Source: Patellaria atrata CBS 101060 (lineage: Eukaryota > Ascomycota > Dothideomycetes > Patellariales > Patellariaceae). From it: a DNA stretch of 64,000 bases. Below, piece after piece: positions 35,103 through 46,356 of this stretch (within the stretch, counting starts at the first letter, position 1; every line of letters starts with the position of its first letter). The stretch is taken from contig MU006091.1 of NCBI GenBank assembly GCA_010093705.1, forward strand, positions 1,106,702-1,170,701, in the 5' to 3' direction. Position numbers and translations under genes: made by a program. The notes below the pieces were generated by a model. That model was not told the origin of the DNA, made no database searches, and saw nothing but the letters and a program-made list of their open reading frames with translations.

Positions 35103-35984
35103 GATTGAACTTGAAAGAAACTCGTTCAAATGTGTCTCAAACACATATAATGAAAGTCAATGAAACGGACTGATTGAAATACAAAGATTTGAATTGAATC
35201 GAGGTGTCGAGGATTGACCGAGAGATCTTGCTTCAGGTCTCTGTACGCGGGGTGAAAGGTATATGTTCTATGGCCATCCCAGATCCAAGTACAAACTCAA
35301 GGTTGAGGCCGGAAGGAATGGTAGCACATATACAAAGATTGTCAGTTCCGATGGAAGCCTATAATGCACGCCACCATACCGCTTCAGAATGATCGTTCTG
35401 ATAGGTGGGAAGAATGAAATATCTCCATCTTCTGGACTTTTTAAGCCGCACACGCGCCCCGTCAACCTGGTAGAGTGCCAAACCAAACGGCTCAAGTATC
35501 ATGTATAAATGGAATCGAAGAAATGTTCTACGTTGATTGGATTGAGCATCTGTACTTCCATGGAGGTTGGTAGATGGGCGCTTGCTGATGTCCTGAGCGC
35601 AGCGCCTCCGGGAAGATCACGTCTTTCTAGCGGACCGGGAGAATGTCCCATGCCAGCAAAGAAAATACTTGTTACGTCTTCATTCAATCAGAAGCTTTCG
35701 TAATCTCATTGTGCATTATCCGTGGATTGATGTTCTTGCTGACTGTTGGAGTGAGGTTCATCCTGCATCTAAAAATAGAGTAATGGGCGCTTAAAACAAA
35801 TCAGGGTCGTATGGCAGACAATTATTTCTAGCTTGAATTTGCCAAAACTCAAAACACTAAAAACACTGCGACAAAGTAATATCTTATGCCCATATAACTT
35901 AGTATTTCGAATAGCAATATATAGTAAGATAAAGTATTAGTTGCAGTTTTATATACGGTATTAGATTCAACTTAAATTGCTGCT

Positions 35985-36250
35985 CAGATTCAACTCAAAT
36001 TGCTGCTCAGATACACGTTCAGCTGAGTGTTCCGTACGGCATCAGATTCGTCCTCAGATTCGGCTCAGATTCATGCTGAGATACGGCATCATGTTCGGCT
36101 CAAATACGTGCTCAGAGACGGCATCAAAATCGGCTCCGATTCGACATCAGATACGGCTCAAATTAGTGCTCGGATACGGCTCGGATACGGCTCAGATACG
36201 GCTCCAGAGACGGGTATTGGATTCGGCTCAAACAAGTGCTCAGATACGGC
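35985..36250. repeat. Degenerate short-period repeat (CTCAGATACGG-like)
   Basis: About 20 diverged copies of a CAGATACGGCTCAGATTC-like unit run up to the minisatellite, with variable spacing. It looks like an older, decayed version of tandem repetition. The plus strand stays open in one frame, but the peptide is plainly repeat-derived. Confidence 0.65.
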
Positions 36251-36261
36251 AATCTGAAGTC

Positions 36262-36426
36262 GAATCTATTTATGCCGAATCTATTTATGCCGAATCTATT
36301 TATGCCGAATCTATTTATGCCGAATCCATTTATGCCGAATTTATTTATGCCGAATCTATTTATGCCGAATCTATTTATGCCGAATCTATTTATGCCGAAT
36401 CTATTCAAGCCGAATCTATTCAAGCC
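36262..36426. repeat. 15-bp minisatellite, 11 units
   Basis: Eleven head-to-tail copies of GAATCTATTTATGCC. Eight units are perfect or differ at one base. The last two have a CAAGCC ending. Since 15 is a multiple of three, the plus strand reads ESIYA repeats; no splice sites, homology or proper start support a protein. The array sits about 570 bases 5' of the ELO start codon. Confidence 0.9.
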
Positions 36427-36998
36427 GAATCTTTAACCGAATCTACTGTACCAGGTATTTACAGCCCAGTCGCTAATGCACGACTACCACTAGATCAGGC
36501 GTAATTGCTACCAGAAATGGGGACGCGCTAGGCCGACTACAAGCAAACTAACGTCCAATCAAGTCAATGTTACGCATTAGCAGCTTGATTACATGATTAC
36601 ATTGAGGGTGGAGATTTAGCCAATTCAAGCTAGTTGTCCGCCGTATCTAACCAATTACAGCGATCTTTGTCAAGGTGCCAATTTCCGAGGCAGAACCCCC
36701 TTTACGTCTTCAACAATTTTTCGTCAACACCACCAAAAGGCCGAGGACACCATTCAACACCGATGCAGCCATAAGAACCTGTTACCGTCCGCTCCTCCCC
36801 TCTGCTGCTCCTTCATTCCCAAAAATACTTTCTTACTCTTCTTCTTCGCGTCACTCCTTTAGATATTTTTCCCGCTAATTCACTTCCAAGCGGCTTCTTA
36901 ATTACGCGGCTTGCGAATTTAATTAACGCGACAAGACCGACCTGGACCTCCCGCAACATCCCGTCAGCGTCCGACAGTCTTACAACTCCAGATTCACA

Positions 36999-38176
36999 AT
37001 GTCGAAACCCGACTGGGTTGAATTGGGCCTTCCAACGCTCGATAGACCATTTGGATTACACTTATGGCCTATCTTCGAGAAGGCATTCGAGTCTGTCAAG
37101 GGGTATAAGCCGCAAGATTTCCGCTTCGTGCAAGGAGAGACGCCCCTGTCGACCTTCAAAGTCACCGCTACCGTTCTCGTATCATACTATATTATAATAT
37201 TCGGAGGGCGAGAGTTCATGCGCAACAGGAAGCCTTATGAACTCAGCTTGCCATTCAAGATTCACAACTTCTATTTGACTGCAATCAGCCTTGCGTTGTT
37301 GGTGTTGTTTGCGGAGCAGTTGATCCCTACTGTATGGAGGAACGGTATATTCTATGGAATCTGTGCAAAGGAGGGAGGATGGACGGATAAACTTGTCATC
37401 CTATACTATGTAAGTCCTATGAACCCGTAGGAACTTCCGCGCTGACAGCATCTTAGTTGAACTACCTGACCAAGTTCCTCGAGCTTATTGACACCTGCTT
37501 CTTGTTCCTCAAGAAGAAGCCTCTGAGTATGCATATTTCCTGATGATGATGAGATTTCATTAACAGGTTATAGCTTTTCTCCACACATATCACCATGGAG
37601 CTACCGCGCTTCTGTGCTATACCCAGCTTATTGGCAATACCTCAGTCTCATGGGTTCCAATTACTCTGAATCTCATGGTCCACGTTGTCATGTACTGGTA
37701 TTACTTCCAAAGTGCTCGTGGCATTCGCATCTGGTGGAAGCAATACATCACCATTATGCAAATCATCCAATTCGTCCTTGATCTTGGTAACATCCCCAAA
37801 TTCCTTCTCCCCACCTGATTTAACCCTTGACTAATCCCCACCCCCAGGTTTTGTTTATTTCGCATCCTGGACGTACTTCACTTCCACTTACTGGCCGTGG
37901 CTACCTAACTATGGTACTTGCTCCGGGGAGGAATTCGCTGCGATCGCTGGTATTTGCATCCTGAGCTCTTATCTCCTCCTGTTCATCTCCTTCTACCTCG
38001 CGACCTACAAGCGTCCAGTTCCCAAGGGCAGGAAGCGTGCCAAGAGCGCTCTTATCGAGATGAAGGATGAAAAGGTCCCAACTGTCAGTGAGGCGAGGAG
38101 AAGGCTCAGTCAGAGCATGGGTAGCTCCTCTGCCACAAGCCCCAATGGCAGAGTTACGAGATCCCGGAAGGCGTAG
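36999..38176 (+). CDS. ELO2: ELO-family very-long-chain fatty acid elongase
   Basis: Four exons, 36999-37409, 37457-37526, 37574-37786 and 37848-38176, give 340 residues. The ELO signatures appear across the junctions: [18 protein letters not shown], then the histidine box [14 protein letters not shown], then [19 protein letters not shown] and the TYWPWLP segment. About seven membrane helices are predicted from hydrophobic blocks. The tail is basic and Ser-rich ([14 protein letters not shown]) with lysines suited to ER retrieval. ELO enzymes catalyse the condensation of acyl-CoA with malonyl-CoA in the ER; the Elo2/Elo3 type makes C20-C26 chains for ceramides. The ELO2 label is tentative; ELO3 is equally possible. 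Phases agree at all three introns. Confidence 0.92.
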
Positions 38177-38629
38177 AGATAGGGAAGATATATAAGGTAA
38201 GTACCTTATGCATTGGAAGAATTCTGGAAAAGAGTGAGAACACCATTCATCAGATAATTGCGAACACAAAGCTTGTTCAATTCTATACAAGTTCCATGCA
38301 CCAACAGGGACTTCTCAAGGAATGGGATAGTTCTTTTGGAGAGAAGGGCAATGTAAGGTTCACGCATCATCAACTGCGTATTTCTTTGTAATTACATTCG
38401 GTTGATGTATTATGAGTGCATAAGACAATATGTAAAACAGCATGGGAGAAAGGTGTAAGGGTGGAGAAATATATATCATCTTAATGAGGTGTAAATGTCG
38501 TTCATACCTTAAAGTAGTCTAAATTTCCCCAGTCATTTTGTACACGGGTATAAAGTCTTGACATCGCGTTTCAGGCCCATTCTATCCCAACTATGCAAAC
38601 GCTCTTTCCGTCTCAAGTGGTGAGTATTC
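38177..38629. other. Convergent 3' intergenic region
   Basis: 453 bases between the ELO and AIG2-like genes. No gene is supported. Confidence 0.45.
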
Positions 38630-39503
38630 TCACACCGCACTCTCCAACACCTTCTCCTCTTCTCTCGTCCCCTCCAACGCTTTAGTGATACTCCCATTCG
38701 CGCCCCTCCCTCTCGTACCGTCGACCTGCTGCGCTCGAACCGCTTCATCGACCTCTAAAATTCCAAGTCAGCCTTCATCCCAGCATGAAACCTCAACCAC
38801 AACAGCAACGCAAAAAGCAAAATCAAAAACACACGTCGAAAAGACTCCCTACCAGCGAACTCATCCCCGCCGACCCAGAACCTCATCTTCTCCCGCACAA
38901 ACTCAGCGAAATCCCACTCCTGCAACTCAAGGTCCTCGGCATCGGCAATCCAGATGTAAGTCTCGCACTCGACCTCCTCGCCCTCCGTCTCTTCCACCCT
39001 GCTACCCTCTGCCCCCTCTGCCCCGGCCTTCTTTTCATCGGTAGCCTTGGGAGTTGGGGTCAAGACCCGCACTTTCACCCGCCGTCGCTCGTACTCCGAC
39101 CCCTCGAATATATCGAGGCGCCGGATGTCTTCGAAAGTCAGGCCTCGGACGAGGGTGCCGCGGACGCTGGCAGTGGGGGTGGAGGAGGGGAGGACGCCGG
39201 GGTAGTCGGCATGGCGGACGCGGTGGCGGCGATGGTGGGGGAGCAGGGCGGGCGTGGAGGTGTAGGGGTTTGTGAGGTAGGTGGGCGGGTTGGGGGTGCC
39301 GTGGATTACGCGGAAGAGGATGGAGGGGGACATTAGGGTGCCTGGGAGGTTAGTTTGGGGAGTTTGAGGGTGGAGTAGGGGAAAAAGGGGGAAGGGAAAG
39401 GAATCGGAGGGTATAGAGGGAATTGGGATAGGAGAGGGTCGGGGGAGGTACCGTAGAAGAAAGCGGCGCCGAGGAAGTCGTGGTCGATACGGATTGTGGA
39501 CAT
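38630..39503 (-). CDS. AIG2-like gamma-glutamylcyclotransferase-fold protein
   Basis: Three exons, 39503-39452, 39341-38853 and 38754-38630, give 221 residues. The family signature is rebuilt across intron 1: AAFFYGTLMSPSILFRVIHG, with the FYGTLM turn. Further hallmarks are PGVLPSSTPTASVRGTLVRG, RLDIFEGSEYERR (the acidic residue in this strand is the usual catalytic Glu in the cyclotransferase fold) and TYIWIADAEDLELQEWDF. Exon 3 supplies a charged tail (EVDEAVRAQQVDG, ending ESAV). If intron 2 were not removed, the frame would end in a hydrophobic stretch instead; the spliced form was preferred because GRGANGS-type tails are known in fungal members. Substrates of fungal AIG2-like proteins are unknown. 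Confidence 0.85.
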
Positions 39504-39959
39504 GGTCGTGGGATGGATTGGTAGGATAGATGAGAAGTCAATGTCCCAGATTAGAGTGGATTGTGGGAGTCGAAAACAGGAATTTGAGAGCAAGATATAA
39601 GTATTTGAGTTGGAGAGTAAAGGTATGACAATGCTAAGCTGATCATAAACGTATGAATCGTGAGAGACTGATAAGGAAAGCTTATCGGCACATTCAGCCC
39701 TATGACAGCAATAATTTCCGGGGCTGGCGGGCGCTAATGCTGCACTTCCGACTTTCCGTCTCCCTAAATTATTCCCATCTCACACTTTCTTCAACACCAA
39801 GTCTCCCAAACAATTCCCCCAATACAGACCTGTACGATATCCCCCAACAGCCAATGCGATAGCGAGAGGGTCTGAAGACCTCGAACACCATCCACCACGG
39901 CTTCCCTCTCCCCCTCGCGTGTCGACTGGACATCCGCCTCCTCCGTCCTCACCTCCGCA
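39504..39959. promoter_or_regulatory. Divergent promoter, AIG2-like / PQ-loop gene
   Basis: 456-base head-to-head interval, with no distinct element recognised. Confidence 0.35.
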
Positions 39960-40707
39960 ATGGGCCTCTTCAGCGCAACCGTGAAGCTCATCGCGCCGAT
40001 ATTGTAACCCCCCCTTCCCTTCCACCTCCAACACCCCCCTCCTCCTGACTAACCCCACCCCAGCATCGTCACCTCCCCAATAACATCCTACCTCGACCAA
40101 ATCCACAGCATCCACCGCACGCGCTCCTCCGCTGGCTTCTCCCTCGACATCCCCCTAATAATGCTCCTCGCCTCCATCCTCAAAGTCTTCTACTGGCTCG
40201 GGTCCCGTTACGCGCTCTCCCTCCTCCTGCAAGCGCTCCTCATGATCGGAATGCAGTCTCTCCTCCTGCACGTCGCGCTGCGCAACCGCCCGCTCTCCGT
40301 GTCCACGCACACGCCGTTCGCCGGGGAAAAAGCGGAGTCCAGCGGCCGGCTGTACGATTTCTGGCGCTGGAGACCCGTGCGGCCGTATTGGGTGTTCTTG
40401 GCCTATTTCACGCTCGCGTTGGTGGTCCTGCAGGTCCTGGGTAATGGATCGGAGTCGTATACGCAGCTTCAGGGTTCCGTAGCCCTGACGATCGAAGCCG
40501 CGCTCCCGCTGCCGCAGCTGCTGTCGAACCAGCGAAGGCGCGGGTGTAAGGGATTCAGACCCAGTGTCGTCGTTAACTGGCTCGTCGGCGACGTGTTTAA
40601 GTTGAGCTATTTTTTCCTCTCGGGGGGTGGGGAGGTCCCGCTGGCGTTTAAGGCCTGCGCTGTGTTTCAGTTTCTCTGCGATTTGGGGCTCGGGGTGCAG
40701 TATTTGG
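39960..40707 (+). CDS. ANY1: PQ-loop membrane protein, ANY1/CFS1-like (3' end lost in gap)
   Basis: Two exons are visible: 39960-40003 and 40064 up to the assembly gap at 40708. The start encodes MGLFSATVKLIAPIF; the junction leads into VTSPITSYLDQIHSIHRTRS and SAGFSLDIPLIMLLASILKV, the first PQ-loop with the characteristic S-x-G-F-S stretch. A second PQ-loop-like region is AALPLPQLLSNQRRRGC, followed by VVNWLVGDVFKLSYFF. The layout matches yeast Any1/Cfs1 and animal PQLC1 (SLC66A2), proteins that oppose or replace phospholipid flippases at Golgi/endosome membranes. The last membrane segments and stop codon fall within the run of N. GC content is high, which may explain the gap. Confidence 0.8.
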
Positions 40708-40862
40708 NNNNNNNNNNNNNNNNNNNNNNNNNNNNNNNNNNNNNNNNNNNNNNNNNNNNNNNNNNNNNNNNNNNNNNNNNNNNNNNNNNNNNNNNNNNNN
40801 NNNNNNNNNNNNNNNNNNNNNNNNNNNNNNNNNNNNNNNNNNNNNNNNNNNNNNNNNNNNNN
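40708..40862. other. Assembly gap (155 N)
   Basis: An unbroken run of N inside the PQ-loop gene. True size and content are unknown. The base after the gap opens AT-rich, apparently noncoding sequence. Confidence 0.99.
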
Positions 40863-41273
40863 GGTTGTATATAGTGTAGCGTTTTAGCGTTTATATTTTA
40901 TTCTTCATCATTTATCAGCATGTGCATGCAATATTGGCTCTCCGTCAATCCACATCACGGAAATCAGATACATACGTCCGAAGGGGGATTTGACATCACA
41001 ATAGCTCCCCTACAAACCGATCTAGGCCGTTCGAAGCGGATCCAGTTTCATCAGCCTTAATTGCACGTTCGTTGACTACACGCGTAGAGAAACCCAACAC
41101 GCGCCGGGAAGAAACCACGGCTTACGCCCAAGTACGATAGCTCTATATAATCTACGAGTGTACATTCTAATCCAACCGCGCATTCTCTAGATCTACCGTC
41201 ACAGCTGAACACCCGCTACACTAACCCTTTTTTTCCACTACACCCTTCCTCCCTTACTCCCCAGTCCTAACCC
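40863..41273. other. Convergent 3' intergenic region
   Basis: 411 bases between the truncated PQ-loop gene and the aminopeptidase gene. No gene is visible, though the last exon of the PQ-loop gene could start here. Confidence 0.4.
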
Positions 41274-43233
41274 CTATCCCCTAAACACCTTCTCCACCCC
41301 CTCCCAATGGCTCAAAAACCCCTCGAACGCTAAAACCCCCAACCCGGGATCCAACGCGCCCGTCGTCGCACGAATACTATGCATACTCAACTGCGGAATG
41401 CCCGCATCTATAGCCCTAACTCCCATGCGCGCGCTCAACATCGGGCCTACCGTACCCCCACTCCTACTATCATTTCTGATCTGAAACACCTGCAACCTCG
41501 CGCCCACTTTCTCCGCACACGCGGTCAGGATAGCGGTGCTGACGGCATCAGTGGTCATGTGGCCGTTGGGATCGGCGGCGACGGCGAGGCCGACGTTGAG
41601 GCGCGGCGCGTGATGCGGGAGGTAGGCGCCGAGGAAGTTGGGGTTGACGGCGTGTGTGACGTCGGAAGAGACGAGGAAGGAGTTTGCGTACGTGCGGGCT
41701 ATGAGGGTGGTTGTGGCGGGGTTGGCGAAGGTGTCGACGACCCGCTCGACGATGGAAGGGAGAAAATTCCCCCTGGCGCCTTGCCGAAGTAGGCTGCCGA
41801 TTTCTTCGTCGTCGAAGAGAGCGACGATCTTGAGTTGGTTGGACTCTGCGGTTTGGGAGTCGGCGGTGCTATTGAGGAGGGCTTGTATCGCAGCCCAGGA
41901 GCAGAGCTTGTCGTCGATGCGGCCGGCGAAGATGAAGTCGCGGTCTATGCCGCCGACGGCGGCGGGTTGGATATCGAAGAGTTCGAGCTCCCAGTTCACG
42001 ATGGTGCTATAGTCTTCAATGGAAAGTTCACCGGCAATCGCTTTGACCAGTTTCTCCGGCTGAGTGGCGGTGAAGGAGCCCGCGCCGCCCAGAAGCGCGG
42101 GTTTAAAGTCCTCCTCTTCGGAGTTGCTCTTGGTAGGACTGACACCGAAGCTATCGAGGTCGCTGTTGTCGAGTCCGATTATGGGAACCATTTGGGTCTC
42201 CTTGTTGAAAGGGCCGGAAGCCGCGGCACCGAAATGAGGTGCGAGGGTGGGGACGCGTGCGATGGGCCAGTCGAGCTTGACGAGCTTGGTGCTGATCTTT
42301 CCGGAAGACTCTTTGACGAGAACACGGCCGCCGATGCCGAGATCGCGGTCCCACCAGGTGGAGTTGAGGCCACCGGCATAGGGTGCTACGCCAAGTTGGA
42401 TGTAACCGGCTTTGTTGCTTAACTTGGGTATAGGTTTCACTGTGGTCAAATCAGTATCCCTGGGTCTGAGGAAAGGAGTAGGTGAGGCACATACACTTAG
42501 CAGCCAGAGCATCAATGTGCCCAGCCAAGATGGCAGCACCATTCCCTGGCTCATACTTCTCCCCAACTACAAAGGCGATCAAACTACTCCCATTCCTCTC
42601 GACGTAATATTTCCCGCCCCTCTCAAGTTCCCACGCGTCCGTCTCTGCTAACTTCTTAAACCCATGCTTTTTTAAATCCTTCCCTACAGCATCTACAGCA
42701 TGGAATACCGTCGGATTCTCCGTCAAGAAGTCACAGAACGGCTTCGTGTAGGCACCCGCATCGAAGATCTTGGATTTTGGCGGCTCTGCGACTACTGGGG
42801 GCTCCTCCAACTTCTCTTTCGGCGGGAGTGGTGGTGGAATCACCCGCTCTACAACCATCTGCTCATTGTTTGGAAATTCGGGCCGGTTCCTTTCCCACTG
42901 TGACGGGCTCCATGCAGCTTCCCTTCCCTCTACGGTATACGGGGTGTATGTCGTAGGGTCCCAAGCGACGCTCTTCCGGCGACGGAGCGCGATATCATGC
43001 GCCTGTTGGTGGTTGGTACGGCGGATCTGGGTGGCCGCTCTAACGAGCCTTTCGCGCTCCATTAGTTGTTCTTGGTAGACTTGTACTGGATCGTTTCTGT
43101 TCTCGAACGATTGAATGGCGTGGAAGGGATTGTGCCTGGTGGGAGCTGGGAGAGAGTTGCGTTCGGAGGTGGAGCGAAAAACCAGGTCGTAGGATGAGGC
43201 GGATTTGCGGAGATTGGGATGGTTCTTTGTCAT
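41274..43233 (-). CDS. APE1: Aspartyl/vacuolar aminopeptidase I, M18 family (Ape1/Lap4-like)
   Basis: Two exons, 43233-42495 and 42439-41274, give 634 residues. M18 zinc-ligand signatures are in order: AGHIDALAAKLKPIP (rebuilt across the 55-base intron; yeast Ape1 has GHIDALTVKLKP), STWWDRDLGIGGRVLV, the catalytic pair in VALFDDEEIGSL, SSDVTHAVNPNF and LSMHSIRATTG near the C terminus. M18 enzymes form dodecamers and remove N-terminal residues. In yeast, Ape1 is delivered to the vacuole by the Cvt autophagy route through an N-terminal propeptide. Here about 155 residues precede the peptidase domain, far longer than the yeast 45-residue propeptide; the extension is charged and Pro-rich with a possible helix at 50-80. 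Whether this extension carries the Cvt signal is unknown. Confidence 0.92.
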
Positions 43234-44898
43234 TGTGGATGTAGTATATACTATGATAATGAGAGGAAAGAGAGCTGATGATTGTGGGAAAGCTTGGAGC
43301 TTGGAGCTGATGTGTATACAAGTGGCTGTGGAGGCACGGGAGGTTAGGGTCCTGGAGGTGATAAGGTAAGGTAAGGCTAACCGGATACGTTCACTTCCGC
43401 ATCCTATCACGCTGTCAACTGCGTGACACGTCTGTCTTAGATTTTGACTCACTTAACCGAACAAAAATACTGTATCTTTATTCTGAGAGTATACGGGATA
43501 TTAATATGTGTCCATGATACAGGTACTCGCTTATTGTACTTTGTACGGTCTGGCAATTGGAGTTAAATACAGAATCATGTCCTAATTATCAAGTACAGCT
43601 TGTCATAGGTTTCCATGACTATTTAGTCCTTCGTCACGACTGCTCATTCACGGTCACGGCACTGTGATGGTACATTGTACAGTACAGAGTACAGTACAGT
43701 TGATGAGTGCACTCCAACAATTTGAATAACTGAGTTAAAGCCACGAACTTGGGTCGTACTATGACATCTGGGAGTATGTACGATTGCGTCAAAGCCATAG
43801 TAAGTGTTCCATATCCTAGGATCATGTATTCAGTACGGATGGGTCACAACCTGAAGAGTGACGCGCTGTATATTTCAGCAGTTCATCTGAACGAGTCAGT
43901 ACCCGTTTAGAGTAATCGCACAGTATGTTTCGCAAGTTCATATAGATGAGTCGCAACCGAGACAAGGGGCCCAGTCGTACAATACTAAGAGTAGTAGCAA
44001 TATGGAGAGGTACTGTACAGTCTGAAGAGAGTGTGAATAGAGATAGGAAGACGTTCCCCCTTCGTTACTAGCAAAAGCAATACCGTAGTATATGAGATGA
44101 GGATGAGGGAAACTGTTCACATTCCAGTCTTCAACTTTCATTTTGTGTTCCTTATTTCTTATTCGTGATGCTCCTGAGATACAACTTTCAAGGAAACAAG
44201 AAACCATTAGTTGTTACCTGAGTAGGACCTACAGTCTCTTTTACTGGCAGGCTCTCGTACAATCACTCGTCATCCATGCGACTGGAACGAAAAGAGATTT
44301 GAAGTTAAGCTGTACACCCGGAAATAAAAGAAAAAGCATATCATGGAACGCTTGACCATAAGCTCGAAACGTTCAATAATCTGGGAGAGAAAGAAAGAAA
44401 GCATTATGATTGAATACAAAAACTTACTATAATCCCACAGTTCACATTATAACTATATACTCAGCAGCGCTAAGCATTCAGGCTCTACGCCCCCTGTTCG
44501 ATCCATATATAATCGTAAACCACTACACGAGTCTCTATAATAAACCCGCCATCCACCATTCACCCCGCGGTGCACATCATTTTGAAATCAAATGTGTGGG
44601 GGAACAAGCACTTTTATGCAATATAGTTTAATATCCGCTGCAGGTACCGTGATGCGATTTTTTGCCCGGGCCGGGGTAACGGATGCCTCGTACATATGAT
44701 CTCGAATCTTTAATACTTAATGCTGTGCCGATTTCCTTGCACGGCCCGCAAATTGCTTATATGAAAAATATCTGTGGGTTTGGTAGCGGGGAAGATGGGA
44801 GGTATAAAGGAAAGAATTGCACCTCTTCAAACACTTGTTATTCCTGCGTGATCTTCTTGCTTCCAATCTTCCTTGGTGTCTGATTATCGTCGTCGAAG
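43234..44898. other. Divergent intergenic, no gene seen
   Basis: About 1.7 kb between the aminopeptidase and SGNH hydrolase start codons. Short repeats of GTACAGTACAG type occur near 43672-43702 and again near 44012-44022. No coding region is supported. Confidence 0.5.
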
Positions 44899-46356
44899 AT
44901 GTTAGGGCTCAACTTCCAAACTTTAGTCAGCAGCTTCCTGGCGCTGTCTCTACTATCCTCGACCGTCAGCACAGCAGCGATCGATGTCCGGGAACTATTG
45001 CAGCACCGCCAGGCAAACGGCTCGGAGTTGCATTGGGTAGATACATGGACTTCCATGCCGCAGTTAGTAGAGCAGAATAACCTGCCACCTTCACCTTTCG
45101 TATGTCCGCTTATTAGTTCCGCTATTGGAAACATAGCACTCACAAGGGATGTATAGAATGGAGGCGGAGCTCAGTTCAGGGATGCCACACTCCGACAAAC
45201 CCTACACATGTCTGTAGGTGCAGATAAGATCCGTATCGAAATCTCGAATACGTTTGGTGGAAGCGATTTACCTGTCACAGCCGCAAGTATAGCGCTCCCA
45301 ACGGGTGGACAGGCTGGGGTTGCAGGAATCCAGGCAGACACTGTGAAAGCGATTACGTTTGGAGGATCAGCATCTGTTGTTGTGCCCAGAGGGAAGGTTG
45401 TACTGTCGGATGAGATCGACTTTCCAGTTAAGCCACAATCGATGATCTCCGTTTCATTGTATTTCCAGCAAGGACAGTCGGGAAGCAGTATTACAGGACA
45501 TCCCGGCAGCAGGACCACTTCATGGATGCAGAGTGGGAATCGTGTCACGGCCGCGACACTCAGTGGCTCGAACACCAAGCATTGGTATGCCAGCTTCGTT
45601 TCTTGAGGCCCTGGAGCGCGAGTACTAATCCCTGTTGAAGGTATTTCATCAGCGCTGTGCAAGCATTGGTGCCAACAACAACGAGCAGTTTGATCATTCT
45701 AGGTGATAGCATCACGGACGGCCGTGGAAGCGATGATGATAAAAACAACCGGTATGGATCTTTCTCCACATTTGAATATTTAAGTTAATCAATCCAGATG
45801 GCCGGATCTCCTTCTAGCAAGAATGCAGAGCAATGGTATCACCAACGTCGCAATAAATAACCAAGCAGCTGGTGGTAATGCAGTTCTCTCCGGAGGCCTC
45901 GGACCAACGCTCATGAGCCGCTACCAGCGTGATGCTCTAACCCGGCCAAACGTCAAATACGTGATGATCTTCGAGGGTGTCAATGATCTCGGGAACGGCC
46001 CAACCTCAACCCAAGGAGCGAATCAACTCGCAGATCAACTGACAAACGCTTTCAAGACCATCGCTGCGGACGCACACAAGCTGGGCTATAAGGTCTTCGC
46101 AGCAACAATTACCCAGTTCACTGGTAACGGTCAGAGCTATGGAAACCCGGCCCGCGAGGCTGCGAGACAGAGGGTGAACAACTGGATCCTCACGAGTGGA
46201 ACGTTTGACGCAGTAATTGATTTCGCGAAGATTTTGGGAAATCCGTCGAACCCGAGTATCCTGGACTCCAAGTATGACGGAGGAGACCATTTACACCCGA
46301 ACGTAGCCGGGTATCAAGCAGTTGCCAATGCCTTCCCGCTAGACATCTTCAAGTGA
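44899..46356 (+). CDS. Secreted SGNH/GDSL-family hydrolase
   Basis: Four exons, 44899-45099, 45175-45584, 45641-45751 and 45798-46356, give 426 residues. A hydrophobic signal segment follows a short start (MLGLNFQTLVSSFLALSLLS). An N-terminal beta-rich domain, opening WVDTWTSMPQLVEQNNLPP and continuing RDATLRQTLHMSVGADKIR, precedes the SGNH fold. Block I is LIILGDSITDGRGSDDD (nucleophile Ser), an AAGGNAVL stretch gives block II, FEGVNDLG is block III (Asn) and YDGGDHLHPNVAGY is block V (Asp and His). Such bacterial and fungal enzymes are acyl or acetyl esterases or lipases; the substrate cannot be read from sequence. Intron phases fit throughout, and intron 2 has an ACTAAT branch site. No neighbouring gene suggests a pathway. 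Confidence 0.92.

Larger units (their letters stand above)
35103..36998. other. Intergenic with minisatellite
   Basis: About 1.9 kb separating the divergent pepsin-like and ELO genes. 35268-35703 has short overlapping frames on both strands with no family. 35985-36426 is repetitive (listed separately). The last 0.4 kb is the ELO promoter and leader. Confidence 0.5.

Noticed and set aside
36262-36426. CRISPR-like array
   Set aside because: The units are directly adjacent with no spacers, and the genome is fungal. It is a minisatellite.
35977-36504. 175-codon frame with ESIYA repeats as a secreted repeat protein
   Set aside because: The open frame is a by-product of a 15-base minisatellite, since 15 is a multiple of three. 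It has no signal peptide and no splice support, and both strands stay open.
38785-39336. 183-codon plus-strand frame
   Set aside because: Antisense to the AIG2-like gene, whose minus-strand motifs and splice sites are clear.
41835-42422. 195-codon plus-strand frame
   Set aside because: Antisense to the conserved peptidase domain of the M18 gene. Gly/Ala/Glu-rich shadow with no family.
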